From assembly GCA_026994195.1 (NCBI GenBank), contig JALWRH010000102.1, positions 1 to 42,497 on the forward strand: DNA of 42,497 nt, in the 5' to 3' direction. The position numbers and the translations under genes were made by a program. Within the stretch, counting starts at the first letter, position 1. Each line of letters begins with the position of its first letter. The stretch is from Sedimenticola sp. GTDB lineage: Bacteria; Pseudomonadota; Gammaproteobacteria; Chromatiales; Chromatiaceae. The notes below the pieces were generated by a model, which worked only from the letters and a program-made list of their open reading frames with translations, had not been told where the DNA came from and searched no databases. Of this stretch, positions 9,320 to 18,554 are shown one piece after another.

Positions 9320-10474
9320 TCAGTTTGCCGGAGATGCCTCCTCGACTTTCCCAACAGGTATATGGCGCCACACCACCCAGGCGCCCAGCAAAGCCGTGGC
9401 GGACGCCATAGTATAAGCCAAAGGTGCCCCCCACTGCTCCCAAATCACGCCACTGATGAAAGTACCCAAAGCCCCTCCGGCACCGAAGCTCAGACTGGCG
9501 TACAAAGCCTGTCCCCGGCCCTGATGCCGCCCGCGAAAATAATCATGCACCATGTGGATGGCTGAAGCATGAAAACTGCCAAAACTGGCAGCATGCAACA
9601 GTTGTGCGACTACCAGCACCGGCACTACCTCAGGAAACCAGCCAATGAGGAGCCAGCGCAGGGCGGCCAACATCAGGCTCACACGCAATATGGCCGCAGA
9701 GCGCCAGCGCCGCAACAACCGGTGCATGAACAGGAACAACAGTACTTCGGCAATGACGCCTATGCTCCACAGCAGGCCAATATCACTCTTGCTGTAGGCA
9801 TAGTCCTGGAGGTAAATGGAAAAAAACGCATAGTAGGGACCATGGCTCATCTGCATCAGAAACACGGCGGCAAAAAAAGCAAGAATATGAGGCTTCTTCA
9901 GCACCGCCAGTATGGATGGCTGGGCCTCATGCGCTTCATGGCCATCCTCCTTCACCAGCAGACTGGACAACAGGATACCCCCGAATACAGTAATCAAGGC
10001 CGGCAACACCACGGCAGTTCCCCGCCTGTCTACCAGCCACCCCACCATCACAACCGTGAGGATAAAGCCCACGGAGCCCCACAGGCGCAGGCGGGAATAA
10101 CGCGCGGCATCATTTCCCAGGTGATTGAAGACCACGGCTTCGAACTGCGGCAGGGACGCATTCCAAAAAAAGCTATAGAAAGCCATCACCAGCGCAACCT
10201 GAAGGAAGCCCTGGGCAGCAAACATGCCCAGCAGGGAAACAAGGGCCAGAAGGGAAGCCAGGCGCACCAGCAGCATACGATGTCCCAGGTTGTCCCCCAG
10301 CCAACCCCAGACATTGGGCGCCACCACCTTGGTCGCCATGATAATGGCCATCAGCGAACCGATGGAAAAGGCATCGAAACCCATAGCTTGCAGGTACAAC
10401 CCCCAATAAGGCATGAGGGTGCCCAGGGCGGCAAAATAGAAGAAATAGAAGGCGGACAGGCGCCAGTAGGGCAT
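9320..10474 (-). CDS. MFS transporter, HcaT/nucleoside-H+ symporter-like
   Basis: A 384-residue protein with about twelve hydrophobic helices. It starts YWRLSAFYFFYFAALGTLMPYWGLYLQ, a pattern typical of the HcaT/LacY-like (MFS_1_like) group, and carries the loop-2 signature variant GDNLGHRMLLVR. The 86-base gap to the membrane-fusion gene on the same strand makes cotranscription with the RND pump possible. The substrate is unknown; HcaT homologues are annotated as aromatic acid transporters, but that should not be carried over. Its start faces the DUF1800 gene across 147 bases. Confidence 0.88.
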   Translation of the reverse strand: MPYWRLSAFYFFYFAALGTLMPYWGLYLQAMGFDAFSIGSLMAIIMATKVVAPNVWGWLGDNLGHRMLLVRLASLLALVSLLGMFAAQGFLQVALVMAFYSFFWNASLPQFEAVVFNHLGNDAARYSRLRLWGSVGFILTVVMVGWLVDRRGTAVVLPALITVFGGILLSSLLVKEDGHEAHEAQPSILAVLKKPHILAFFAAVFLMQMSHGPYYAFFSIYLQDYAYSKSDIGLLWSIGVIAEVLLFLFMHRLLRRWRSAAILRVSLMLAALRWLLIGWFPEVVPVLVVAQLLHAASFGSFHASAIHMVHDYFRGRHQGRGQALYASLSFGAGGALGTFISGVIWEQWGAPLAYTMASATALLGAWVVWRHIPVGKVEEASPAN

Positions 10475-10621
10475 GACGGACAGAAAGCAGCAGGAAAAGG
10501 CCTCATTCTATACGCCTGCCCCAGCGCCTGCTATGAAAACCCTTTCTGAGAAGATCATCACGGATGCAAAGCCCACCGTCTTCTACAGTAATAATCCTGA
10601 ATGGGCACTTGACAGCATTTC

Positions 10622-12400
10622 ATGGATTCACCAATACACAACACAGACAGAAGAGCTTTTCTCAAGTTCAGCGGGAGCGCAGGTGTCGGTCTGGCAGCGT
10701 ACAGCAACCTGAGCACTGCCGCAGCGGTGGAATCCGCAGGCTGGCAACCGGCCATGTACAGGGCTAACCCGCTCCGTTCTGCGGCAAGCACTCTGACACC
10801 CTTGCCACCGCTGGCCGCCATGACCCTCAACCGCGCCGCGTTCGGCGTGGCTCCCGGCGATATCGAAGACTTCAACGCCAGGGGCGCATCGGATCTCGCC
10901 CGCCTGACCTCCTGGGTGGATGAACAGCTGGACCCCCAGTCCATCGATGACAGCGACCTGGAAAGCCGCTTGGCCAACCCGGCTTTCCGCACCCTGAATA
11001 AATCCCTGACCCAGTTGTGGATCGATCACTACCGTCCGGAAAACATTACCTGGGAGGAACGGGTGCGTCCTGCTTGGGAAATCCTTTACGCCACCATGAC
11101 CCGTGCTATTTACAGCAAGCGCCAGTTGCATGAAGTGATGGTGGATTTCTGGCACAACCATTTCAATGTCTACGCCTACGAAACACCCAATGCCAGCGTT
11201 TGGGTGCACTACGACCGGGATGTGATCCGCCCCCACGCATTTGGCAATTTCCGCCAGATGCTGGAAGCCAATGCCAAGAGCACGGCCATGCTCTACTACC
11301 TGGACAACGTGGACAGCAGCGATGAAGGCCCCAATGAGAACTATGCCCGCGAGCTGCTGGAGTTGCACACCCTGGGAGCGGAAAACTACCTGGGCATCAT
11401 GAATCAATGGGATGTACCCAAAGACAGCCAGGGCCGCCCCATCGGATATGTGGACGGCGATGTACTGGAAGTGGCACGCTGCTTCACCGGCTGGACAGTC
11501 GCCAACGGCCACTGGTCTGATCCCTCCGATCCGGATACGGGCGAATTCTACTACCGGGATTTCTGGCACGACCGCTTCCAGAAGTATGTCCTGGGCGAAT
11601 TCATTCCCGCCGACCAGGCGGCCTTGCAGGATGGCCTGCGGGTTCTGGACAAGCTGGCAGAACATCCAGGCACCGCCAATTACATCTGCCGCAAGCTGAT
11701 CCGGCGCCTGATAACAGATGAACCGCCGGAAAGCCTGGTGGCTTCCACGGCAGCAGTATTCCATGCCAACTGGCAGGCCCCGGACCAGATTGCCCAGACC
11801 GTACGCCATATACTGCTGTCCCCGGAATTCCGCACCACCTGGGGCGCCAAGATGAAGCGGCCTTTCGAAACCCTCATGGGAGCCATGCGCGTCTGCGGCG
11901 CGGAAATCACCCTGAACCCCGATGACAATGACAGCGAGAGCCTGACCTGGCTCATGGAGAAAACCGGGCATCTCCCTTTCTCCTGGATTCCACCCAACGG
12001 ATTTCCCGACACCCGCACCACCTGGCAGGGCAGCACCCCTGTCATCATGACCTGGCATATCATCAACTGGCTGATGCAGATCACCGATGCGGGTGGCCAC
12101 TTCAAGCTGGACGTGCTCAACCAGACTCTGAACGCCCCGGAGCTGGCGGATCCTGCCAATCACACTCCCCGCAAACTGGCGGCTTTCTGGTTCGAGCGCA
12201 GTCTGGGCTACCCGCCAGACGCCTCACAGATCGCCAAAGCCGCAGAAATGCTCACCCATTCTGATGAATATACCGGCACCCCCTGGGGGCTGGATGAACC
12301 CATTGATCTGTCCCAGGACGAATGGCCCCACTACTGGCAGTCGGGCCTGCGCACCCTGGTGGCCCTGATTCTCATGTCTCCGGACTTCCTGCAGCGTTGA
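10622..12400 (+). CDS. DUF1800 protein with Tat signal
   Basis: DUF1800 proteins are exported proteins of unknown function that are very often encoded next to DUF1501 proteins. This one has 592 residues. The N-terminus holds a Tat-type signal (DRRAFLKFSGSAGVGLAA, residues about 9-26), and the domain starts at about residue 65 with MTLNRAAFGVAPGDIEDF. Family landmarks include FWHNHFNVYA, NYARELLELHTLG, VARCFTGWTV and a C-terminal segment ending ALILMSPDFLQR. No clear ribosome site precedes the ATG at 10622, but later starts would remove the signal. It is the first gene of a three-gene plus-strand operon, seven bases before the DUF1501 gene. Confidence 0.9.
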   Translation: MDSPIHNTDRRAFLKFSGSAGVGLAAYSNLSTAAAVESAGWQPAMYRANPLRSAASTLTPLPPLAAMTLNRAAFGVAPGDIEDFNARGASDLARLTSWVDEQLDPQSIDDSDLESRLANPAFRTLNKSLTQLWIDHYRPENITWEERVRPAWEILYATMTRAIYSKRQLHEVMVDFWHNHFNVYAYETPNASVWVHYDRDVIRPHAFGNFRQMLEANAKSTAMLYYLDNVDSSDEGPNENYARELLELHTLGAENYLGIMNQWDVPKDSQGRPIGYVDGDVLEVARCFTGWTVANGHWSDPSDPDTGEFYYRDFWHDRFQKYVLGEFIPADQAALQDGLRVLDKLAEHPGTANYICRKLIRRLITDEPPESLVASTAAVFHANWQAPDQIAQTVRHILLSPEFRTTWGAKMKRPFETLMGAMRVCGAEITLNPDDNDSESLTWLMEKTGHLPFSWIPPNGFPDTRTTWQGSTPVIMTWHIINWLMQITDAGGHFKLDVLNQTLNAPELADPANHTPRKLAAFWFERSLGYPPDASQIAKAAEMLTHSDEYTGTPWGLDEPIDLSQDEWPHYWQSGLRTLVALILMSPDFLQR

Positions 12401-12407
12401 GGACACT

Positions 12408-13724
12408 ATGAGCAGAATGAACAGACGCGCCTTCCTCAAAACCCTGGGCCTGTCCACGGCGGCAGGACTGGGATGGCGCAATATGGCGTTCGCCGATGCC
12501 AGTGACACCCAGAATATTGTCATCGTAATCTTTCTGCGCGGCGCCTGCGATTTTCTCAACCTTTTTCCCCCGGTGAGTGGTGCTGACAGGAACCTGTATG
12601 AAACGGCCCGGCCCAATCTGAAGATCCCTCTGGGGCAGGTTCTGCCCCTGGACGGGCAATTCGGGGCGCACCCGGCTGCTGCTCCCCTGAAAACCCTGTT
12701 CGACAACAACCAGCTGGCCATCGTACGCGCCGTGGGAAACACCGTGCAGCCCTCACGCAGTCATTTCGATGCCCAAACCCTGCTGGAATCAGGCACTCCG
12801 GGCACCAAGGGCACCAGCACAGGCTGGCTGGCACGCTATTTCTCCACGATTCCCAACCTGCCACCCAGTATCACCATACCCTCGGTAGCAGCTTCCAGTT
12901 ACACCCCCACCTCTTTTCTTGGAGATCCCTCCGTTCTGACCATGGATGATCCGGAATATTTCAGTCTGGACAATGCCCATTGGGGCTGGGATGAACGCAT
13001 GGCAGCAGTGTTACCGACCCTGCACACAGGTGACAGCCCCTTGGAACAGGCCACTTCGCAGGCCATCACCGCCATGCAGATCATTGGCTCCCAGGATTTT
13101 ACCGGTTATGTGCCTGGCGGCGGTGCCGTATATCCCAATGGTTACTTTGGCGATCAACTGAAAATGCTCGCCCAGATCATCAAAATGAATGTCGGATTGC
13201 GCACGGGCACCCTGGATTTTGGCGGCTGGGATACGCACAATGACCAGGGTAACGGTGCTACAGGCTATTTTGCCGACAATCTTGTGACACCGTTGGCAAA
13301 TGGACTCCAGGCTTTCCTCACAGATCTGGGAGCAAGCGGAAACTATCTGCATAGAACCACTGTCATAGTACAGACGGAATTTGGCAGGCGGGTACGTGAA
13401 AATGCCGACTACGGCACTGATCACGGGTATGGAGCTGATATACTGATCTCAGGTGATGCCAGCCAGATTGTCGGCGGATTCCATGGAAGCTGGCCCGGAC
13501 TGGCCAGCAACCAGTTGTTTGAGGGGATGGATGTTGCTGTCACCACAGACTACCGCCGCGTACTGAGTGAAATACTCATCCGGCGACTGGAAAACCCCTA
13601 TTTGGGAGCAATATTTCCCGGCTATACGGGGTATTCCCCCCTCGGTGTGGTACAAGGCACTGACCTTGACCCTATTTATGATAACCCCAGTGACGAGATA
13701 TTCTCCGATGGATTTGAAGATTAG
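12408..13724 (+). CDS. DUF1501 protein with Tat signal and DGFE C-terminal tail
   Basis: DUF1501 proteins have an alkaline-phosphatase/sulfatase-like fold and are usually Tat-exported partners of DUF1800 proteins. This one has 438 residues. It begins with a twin-arginine signal (MNRRAFLKTLGLSTAAG), followed by NIVIVIFLRGACDFLNLFPP, the central GGWDTHNDQ and VQTEFGRRVRENADYGTDHGYG, all family hallmarks. GAGGA lies just before the ATG. The protein ends in DEIFSDGFED; a near-identical tail (VFTDGFESP) ends the unrelated secreted protein at 24161-25957. The tail's codons contain the start codon of the next gene in another frame, so translation is likely coupled. Confidence 0.92.
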   Translation: MSRMNRRAFLKTLGLSTAAGLGWRNMAFADASDTQNIVIVIFLRGACDFLNLFPPVSGADRNLYETARPNLKIPLGQVLPLDGQFGAHPAAAPLKTLFDNNQLAIVRAVGNTVQPSRSHFDAQTLLESGTPGTKGTSTGWLARYFSTIPNLPPSITIPSVAASSYTPTSFLGDPSVLTMDDPEYFSLDNAHWGWDERMAAVLPTLHTGDSPLEQATSQAITAMQIIGSQDFTGYVPGGGAVYPNGYFGDQLKMLAQIIKMNVGLRTGTLDFGGWDTHNDQGNGATGYFADNLVTPLANGLQAFLTDLGASGNYLHRTTVIVQTEFGRRVRENADYGTDHGYGADILISGDASQIVGGFHGSWPGLASNQLFEGMDVAVTTDYRRVLSEILIRRLENPYLGAIFPGYTGYSPLGVVQGTDLDPIYDNPSDEIFSDGFED

Positions 13725-15000
13725 CAAGAAACCCCTGAAGCTCTGGATGGCCGCAGCCCCGCTGCTGCTGGGCAGCCTGTTTACTCATTCTGTACTGGCT
13801 TGCAGTACCTCAGCATGGAGTCGTGTCGAAAATCCGGAAGTCACGCTTTTTGCCCGCCCTGAATCCCGCTGTACCGGCGGCTGCGGATTGCGCATCAAGC
13901 TCAATGGCACCCAGCCAGCCTATGTGGAAGACGACACCCCTGGCAACCTGGCGGATGATGTCACCTCTTACTATGCCAAGTTCCACCTGGATACCACCTG
14001 GCTGAACATGAATGACGGTCAGAAAGTCACCGTCTTCTCCACCAACGCCTCCGGTGGTGTTCCAGCTTTCGGCCTGCAGGTCGTGCAGGTGGCCGGCAAG
14101 AAGTACGCCCACATCTTCGCCCACCGGGATAATGGCTCCCAGATCGCCACCAACAGCGCAGCCAGCGAATTGACCGACGGCTGGCACACCATTGAACTCA
14201 TGTGGAACGCTTCCAGCGCTGCTGGCGCCAATGACGGTTCCCTGAGCCTGGCCCTGGACGACGTTGACAGCGTACTCAGTCTATCCTCCCTGGACAACGA
14301 CACCCTTGCCATAATCACCGCCCAGTTGGGGGTGGTTTCCGGCAATGATGCCAATGTCACCGGCAACCTGCATATCGATGCCTTCACTTCCCAGCGTACC
14401 GCCAGCACCGCCACACCGGAAGCCTGCCTCACTTATAACCAGCTGTTTACGGACATTCCAAGCTGGCACAGTTTCTATAGCTGGATTCAATCCATTGGCT
14501 ACGCCTCCATCGCTTCAGGATGTACTGCAACCACCTATTGCGCCGACAACAATGTCACCCGGGCGCAGATGGCGGTCTTTCTCGAAAGAGGCATGAACGG
14601 CGGAGACTATCAGCCTCCTGTGGGCACCGGCACCCAGTTCAACGATGTTCCCGCCAGCCACTGGGCCGTCTCCTGGGTGGAAAAATTTGCAGCAGACGGA
14701 ATCACCACCGGTTGTGGAGGCAGCAATTTCTGTCCTGAGAGCAACGTGGACCGCACGCAGATGGCCGTATTCCTGCTTCGCGCCGAGCACGGCGCTGCCT
14801 ACACGCCTCCTCCTGCCAGCGGCACCATGTTCGGTGACGTGAGCACCAGCACCCCCAATGCCGCCTGGATCGAACAACTGGCTGCAGAAGGCATTACCGG
14901 TGGCTGCGGCGGCGGCAACTACTGTCCTTCCGGCACGGTTACCCGGGGACAGATGGCCGTATTCGTGCAGCGCACCTTTGATCTGCCACTGCGCAACTGA
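13708..15000 (+). CDS. Secreted protein with three C-terminal SLH-like repeats
   Basis: A 430-residue protein with a Sec signal peptide (hydrophobic residues about 10-28, ending SVLA before a cysteine-containing mature start). Residues about 45-230 form a beta-rich region, possibly a LamG-like sandwich (YYAKFHLDTTWLNM, GWHTIELMWN, DDVDSVLSL). Three SLH-like repeats begin near residues 245, 311 and 374. Each has FxDVPxxxWAxxW, then GIT-G-C, a YC or FC pair and VxRxQMAVF. The two cysteines per repeat replace the usual glycine/phenylalanine positions and could form a disulfide. The start at 13708 overlaps the DUF1501 gene by 17 bases. SLH domains anchor proteins to cell envelopes in other phyla; the ligand here is unknown. 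Confidence 0.88.
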   Translation: MDLKISKKPLKLWMAAAPLLLGSLFTHSVLACSTSAWSRVENPEVTLFARPESRCTGGCGLRIKLNGTQPAYVEDDTPGNLADDVTSYYAKFHLDTTWLNMNDGQKVTVFSTNASGGVPAFGLQVVQVAGKKYAHIFAHRDNGSQIATNSAASELTDGWHTIELMWNASSAAGANDGSLSLALDDVDSVLSLSSLDNDTLAIITAQLGVVSGNDANVTGNLHIDAFTSQRTASTATPEACLTYNQLFTDIPSWHSFYSWIQSIGYASIASGCTATTYCADNNVTRAQMAVFLERGMNGGDYQPPVGTGTQFNDVPASHWAVSWVEKFAADGITTGCGGSNFCPESNVDRTQMAVFLLRAEHGAAYTPPPASGTMFGDVSTSTPNAAWIEQLAAEGITGGCGGGNYCPSGTVTRGQMAVFVQRTFDLPLRN

Positions 15001-15019
15001 CCGGCAACCGCAAGCACCT

Positions 15020-15055
15020 AAAAAAGCGGGGCATGTTTCCATGCCCCGCTTTTTT
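15020..15055 (+). terminator. Rho-independent terminator of the DUF1800-DUF1501-SLH operon
   Basis: An AAAAAAGCGGGGCATG arm (15020-15035) pairs with CATGCCCCGCTTTTTT (15040-15055) around a four-base loop, 19 bases after the stop at 15000. The A-run and T-run on the two sides mean it could also act for minus-strand transcripts leaving aroC. Confidence 0.87.
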
Positions 15056-15111
15056 ATTGCCTGCCAGCCATACAGGCCATTGATTGACTTTGATCATAGA
15101 AAAACCACACC

Positions 15112-15180
15112 CGTAGGTCGGGCTTCAGTCCGACAAAACAGCTGCCACGCCCGGACAATGTCGGACGAAAGTCCAACCTG
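15112..15180. repeat. REP-like palindrome pair (forward then reverse)
   Basis: 15112-15134 reads CGTAGGTCGGGCTTCAGTCC followed by GAC, itself a small palindrome. 15160-15180 is a degenerate reverse-complement copy (GTCGGACGAAAGTCCAACCT). The same unit recurs in inverted pairs at 38362-38411 and 39774-39832. It sits between the operon terminator and the end of aroC. Confidence 0.65.
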
Positions 15181-15183
15181 AGG

Positions 15184-16281
15184 TCATGGCGCAGCCGGTT
15201 TAACCGCCACCGGCGGCTGCACATCCCCGTTCTGCGCCCGGTGTCTAAGGGCATGATCCAGCAGCACAATGGCCAGCATGGCCTCGGCTATGGGCACCGC
15301 GCGAATTCCCACGCAGGGGTCATGACGCCCTTTGGTGATAACATTGCAGGCTTCTCCGCCAGTATTCACCGTGCGCCCCCCCAGGCGGATACTGGACGTG
15401 GGTTTGAAAGCGACCCTGGCTACAATGTCCTGGCCGGATGAAATACCGCCAAGAATGCCGCCGGCATTGTTGCTGAGAAAACCCTCAGGAGTCATCTCAT
15501 CACGATGCTCCGTGCCCTTCTGGGCCACGGAGGCGAAACCCGCGCCAATCTCCACGCCCTTGGCCGCATTGATGCTCATCAGCGCATGCGCCAGATCTGC
15601 ATCCAGGCGGTCGAACACCGGTTCACCCCAGCCCGGTGGTGCGCCTTCGGCGACCACAGTGACCTCGGCGCCCACAGAATTGCCCTCCTTGCGCAGATCA
15701 TCCATATAGGCTTCCAGCGCCTCCACCTGTTCAGCACAGGGCCAGAAAAAAGGGTTTTCTTCCACAGGCTCCCAGGAAAAACTGTCCGGGCGGTTTTCTC
15801 CCAGAGCAGACAGGTATGCCCGGACACGAACGCCAAAGCGTTCCTGCAGATATTTCTTGGCAATGGCGCCAGCCGCCACCCGCATGGCCGTCTCCCGGGC
15901 GGAAGAACGTCCCCCACCACGGTAGTCGCGAATGCCGTATTTCTGCAGATAGGTGTAGTCCGCATGACCGGGCCGGAAGCTGGCCGCAATCTCCGAGTAG
16001 TCCTTGGAACGCTGATCCGTGTTGTGAATCAGCAGGCCAATGGGTGTGCCTGTTGTTTTTCCCTCGAACACACCGGACAGGATCTGCACCTCATCCATCT
16101 CCCGGCGCTGGGTGGTGTGCCGGCTCTTGCCGGGACGGCGGCGTTCCAGGTCTGGCTGTATATCGGCTTCGCTCAGCGCCATGCCTGGCGGGCAACCGTC
16201 CACCACGCAACCGATAGCCAAGCCGTGGCTTTCCCCAAAACTGGTGACGGTGAACAGCTTGCCAATGGTGTTTCCCGACAT
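15184..16281 (-). CDS. aroC: Chorismate synthase
   Basis: AroC makes chorismate from 5-enolpyruvylshikimate-3-phosphate with reduced FMN, the last step of the shikimate pathway; chorismate feeds pabB, also in this window. The 365 residues match the family. Signatures are [19 protein letters not shown] at the N-terminus, [15 protein letters not shown], and [20 protein letters not shown] near residue 125. Its ATG overlaps the stop of the TolC-like gene by one base (TAATG), so it is the third gene of the M23 - TolC - aroC operon. Confidence 0.97.
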   Translation of the reverse strand: MSGNTIGKLFTVTSFGESHGLAIGCVVDGCPPGMALSEADIQPDLERRRPGKSRHTTQRREMDEVQILSGVFEGKTTGTPIGLLIHNTDQRSKDYSEIAASFRPGHADYTYLQKYGIRDYRGGGRSSARETAMRVAAGAIAKKYLQERFGVRVRAYLSALGENRPDSFSWEPVEENPFFWPCAEQVEALEAYMDDLRKEGNSVGAEVTVVAEGAPPGWGEPVFDRLDADLAHALMSINAAKGVEIGAGFASVAQKGTEHRDEMTPEGFLSNNAGGILGGISSGQDIVARVAFKPTSSIRLGGRTVNTGGEACNVITKGRHDPCVGIRAVPIAEAMLAIVLLDHALRHRAQNGDVQPPVAVKPAAP

Positions 16282-17576
16282 TATTGCTTCACCAGCAGGG
16301 CATTGATCTTTTCGATATCTTTCACGTCCAGTACGCCGGCCGCCTGGCGCAGGCGCAGCATGTTCACCACATACACATATCTGGCCCGGGCATAGTCACG
16401 CAAAGCGCGGTAGTAATCCCGCTGGGAATTGAGTACATCCACCAGGGTCCGCGTTCCCACCTCGAAACCTGCCTGGGTAGCCTCTAGAGCGCTCTTGGTG
16501 GAAATCTTCGCTGCTTCCAGGGCGCGCACGGCACTGATACTGGCCTGCACGCCACGATAGGCATTGCGCACGGCCTTGTCCGTGGCGCGCCGCGCCTGAT
16601 CCAGCCGTTCCTGGGCAGCAACGAGATCCGCCCTGGCCTGGCGGGTGGCCGCGGTGACGCCACCACCGGAATACAAGGGTACGTTCAACTGCAGGCCGAT
16701 AGTGCCGGTATCCACATCCGCAACCCGATCCTGGCTGGTTTCAAAACGGTTGTAGCCCCCCACGAGATCCAGGGTGGGATAGTGGCCGGATTTCTGCACC
16801 TCAATCTCCCGCTGGGCGATCTGCGTAGCGTCAGAAGCGGCTTTCACTGAAGGATTGTTCTCGAGACCAAAAGCACTCCAGTCATCGATGGCGGCAGGAA
16901 CAGGAGGATCAAGGCCGATCTGCTTCTTCAGATCCGCCAGCTTTTCCGGAACCATACCCAGGATCTGACGAAGATCCTCCCAGGCATTGTCAAGTTCGTT
17001 CTGGGCGAGAATCTCATCGGTCACCGACTGATCGTAACGGGCCTGGGCTTCATGTACGCCGGTAATGGCGATGAGGCCCACTTCAAAGCGTTGCTTGGCC
17101 TGTTCCAATTGACGTGCAATAGCCTTTTTGTCGGCCCGTACGAAAGTCACCCCTTGCTTGGCGGACAGCACATTGAAATAGGCATCCGCCACTCTCAGGA
17201 TGAGATCCTGCTCCTTGGCGCGGTAATCCGCATCCGCAAGCTCCAACTGCCAGTCTGCCTGTTCCAGGCGCACGAAGCGATCCCGGCGGTAGATCGGCTG
17301 GAGCAGGTTGATACCCAGGCTCCCTGTGTGGTAACTGTCTGAAGGACCATTATCGATATCCGTGTGGCGTGCGTTGACATCGCCACCAATACTGATGTTG
17401 GGCAGCAAGGCGGACATGGCCAGAGGACGCGCCTCTTTACGGGATTCCCTTACGGCGGCGGCTTCACGCAATACCGGATCCTTTTCGAGCGCCATATTGA
17501 GCACTTGCAGCAGATCCTCGGCACTGCTCACTTGCGAAATCAATGCCAGCAGGGAAGCAATCAGTATCTTTTTCAT
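16281..17576 (-). CDS. TolC-family outer-membrane channel protein
   Basis: TolC-like trimeric channels span the outer membrane and periplasm and carry out the last step of type I secretion and RND efflux. This one has 431 residues. It has a signal peptide ([19 protein letters not shown]) followed by the two OEP repeats: ALPNIS-type [12 protein letters not shown] near residue 60, and the long alpha-helical pairs with [10 protein letters not shown] and [20 protein letters not shown] in the second half. The start at 17576 was chosen because the signal peptide begins there and the ATGA overlaps the M23 gene's stop. It could partner the RND/adaptor pair at 4856-9233 or the ABC exporter at 18555; neither is shown. 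Confidence 0.92.
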   Translation of the reverse strand: MKKILIASLLALISQVSSAEDLLQVLNMALEKDPVLREAAAVRESRKEARPLAMSALLPNISIGGDVNARHTDIDNGPSDSYHTGSLGINLLQPIYRRDRFVRLEQADWQLELADADYRAKEQDLILRVADAYFNVLSAKQGVTFVRADKKAIARQLEQAKQRFEVGLIAITGVHEAQARYDQSVTDEILAQNELDNAWEDLRQILGMVPEKLADLKKQIGLDPPVPAAIDDWSAFGLENNPSVKAASDATQIAQREIEVQKSGHYPTLDLVGGYNRFETSQDRVADVDTGTIGLQLNVPLYSGGGVTAATRQARADLVAAQERLDQARRATDKAVRNAYRGVQASISAVRALEAAKISTKSALEATQAGFEVGTRTLVDVLNSQRDYYRALRDYARARYVYVVNMLRLRQAAGVLDVKDIEKINALLVKQ

Positions 17577-18400
17577 TGGCTGTTTTCCACTTTTCCGGAA
17601 ACCATGGGCCCTACGATCAACTGCGGGTCCAGTCGTTTTCCGCGTAGATTCATGCGCCAGTCCAGATGTGGCCCGGTAACCCGGCCAGTGGCGCCCATTT
17701 TGGCAACAATCTGCCCTTTCTTCACAACCTGTCCTTTCTCGACCAGTATCTTGCTCAGGTGCAGAAAGGTGGATGATAACCCATGTCCATGGTCCATGAT
17801 CAGCGTACCTCCGGAATAGAACATGTCCGGGTGCGCCAGAGTCACGATTCCATCCGCCGGTGCACGTACCGGCGTACCCACCGGGCCGGCAATATCCACA
17901 CCGTAGTGGGGCCATTTCGGCTTGCCATTGAGAATCCGCTGGCTGCCATAGACACCACTGATTCTACCCCTTACCGGCCAATCGAAACCATGTAAAAAAT
18001 CAAGGCGTTCGTCGATTCTTGCCCGGGCTGCTTTCACGGCAATACGATCCGCCTTGATGCGCTTGAGATCTTCCTCCCTGGGAGTGACCTTGCGCGGCGG
18101 CAAACCATCGATACGCTGGATATCGAATTTACGCTGGGTGATCTTCAGGACATGTTTTTCCTGAGTGCCGTCAGGAAGATGGATCACCAGGGTGGACTCC
18201 GCCGGGGCATCCCGGGTGAACCCCATGAGAAAATCTCCGTTGGGTGATACCGGCAGCTTCTCCCCATCCTGAAAAACCTCGGCCCCCGGTTCAGTCTTGG
18301 CGAAGATCAGCCCTCCCTGGGTGAACTTGCCATGGAATTGCACGGAAGCCCCGCTCATCGCAGACAGCAGAAACAGGAACAGAGAAAGGACAGTACGCAT
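17573..18400 (-). CDS. M23/LytM-type peptidase with HxD in place of HxH
   Basis: A 275-residue exported protein (signal peptide residues 1-18, ending SGAS) with a beta-rich N-terminal half and a LytM/M23 domain at residues about 140-262. M23 peptidases are zinc endopeptidases that cut peptidoglycan cross-links, or inactive activators of amidases. H165 and D169 (HYGVD) supply the first ligands and H214 (FLHLS) is present, but the usual HxH is H245-L-D247 (TGPHLDWRM). Aspartate may still bind zinc, or the enzyme may be inactive. It is first in an overlapping operon (ATGA) with the TolC-like gene and aroC. Confidence 0.92.
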   Translation of the reverse strand: MRTVLSLFLFLLSAMSGASVQFHGKFTQGGLIFAKTEPGAEVFQDGEKLPVSPNGDFLMGFTRDAPAESTLVIHLPDGTQEKHVLKITQRKFDIQRIDGLPPRKVTPREEDLKRIKADRIAVKAARARIDERLDFLHGFDWPVRGRISGVYGSQRILNGKPKWPHYGVDIAGPVGTPVRAPADGIVTLAHPDMFYSGGTLIMDHGHGLSSTFLHLSKILVEKGQVVKKGQIVAKMGATGRVTGPHLDWRMNLRGKRLDPQLIVGPMVSGKVENSQ

Positions 18401-18554
18401 GAGTGTTCAATCCGGATACGGAGATAAAGAAATCATTTTAACAAAACTTGCCTGGATCAAGGGGGCGGAGTCCAATCAGCATGGTTCATTTGATTGCGCA
18501 ACAAGCTATCCCGATTTGACTCCGACACCGATCATATCCTGATAAAATCACCCG

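Noticed and set aside
7659-9416. 585-codon open frame on the plus strand across the RND/adaptor junction
   Set aside because: It spans two well-supported minus-strand genes and shows no recognisable domain.
10609-10614. TTGACA as a -35 for the DUF1800 gene
   Set aside because: A matching -10 would fall inside the coding sequence at about 10632 and no such box is there.
10628-12163. 511-codon open frame on the minus strand opposite the DUF1800 gene
   Set aside because: Antisense shadow; the plus-strand frame has a Tat signal and all DUF1800 landmarks.
13567-13707. Longer start for the SLH-like protein
   Set aside because: It would lie inside the DUF1501 gene and hide the signal peptide, which begins just after 13708.
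16281-17915. Longer start (17915) for the TolC-like gene
   Set aside because: The added residues come from the M23 gene in another frame; a typical signal peptide begins at 17576.
18460-18505. FNR-like sites (TTGCCTGGATCAA and TTGATTGCGCAACA) in the M23/ABC divergent gap
   Set aside because: Neither has both TTGAT and ATCAA half-sites at the right spacing.
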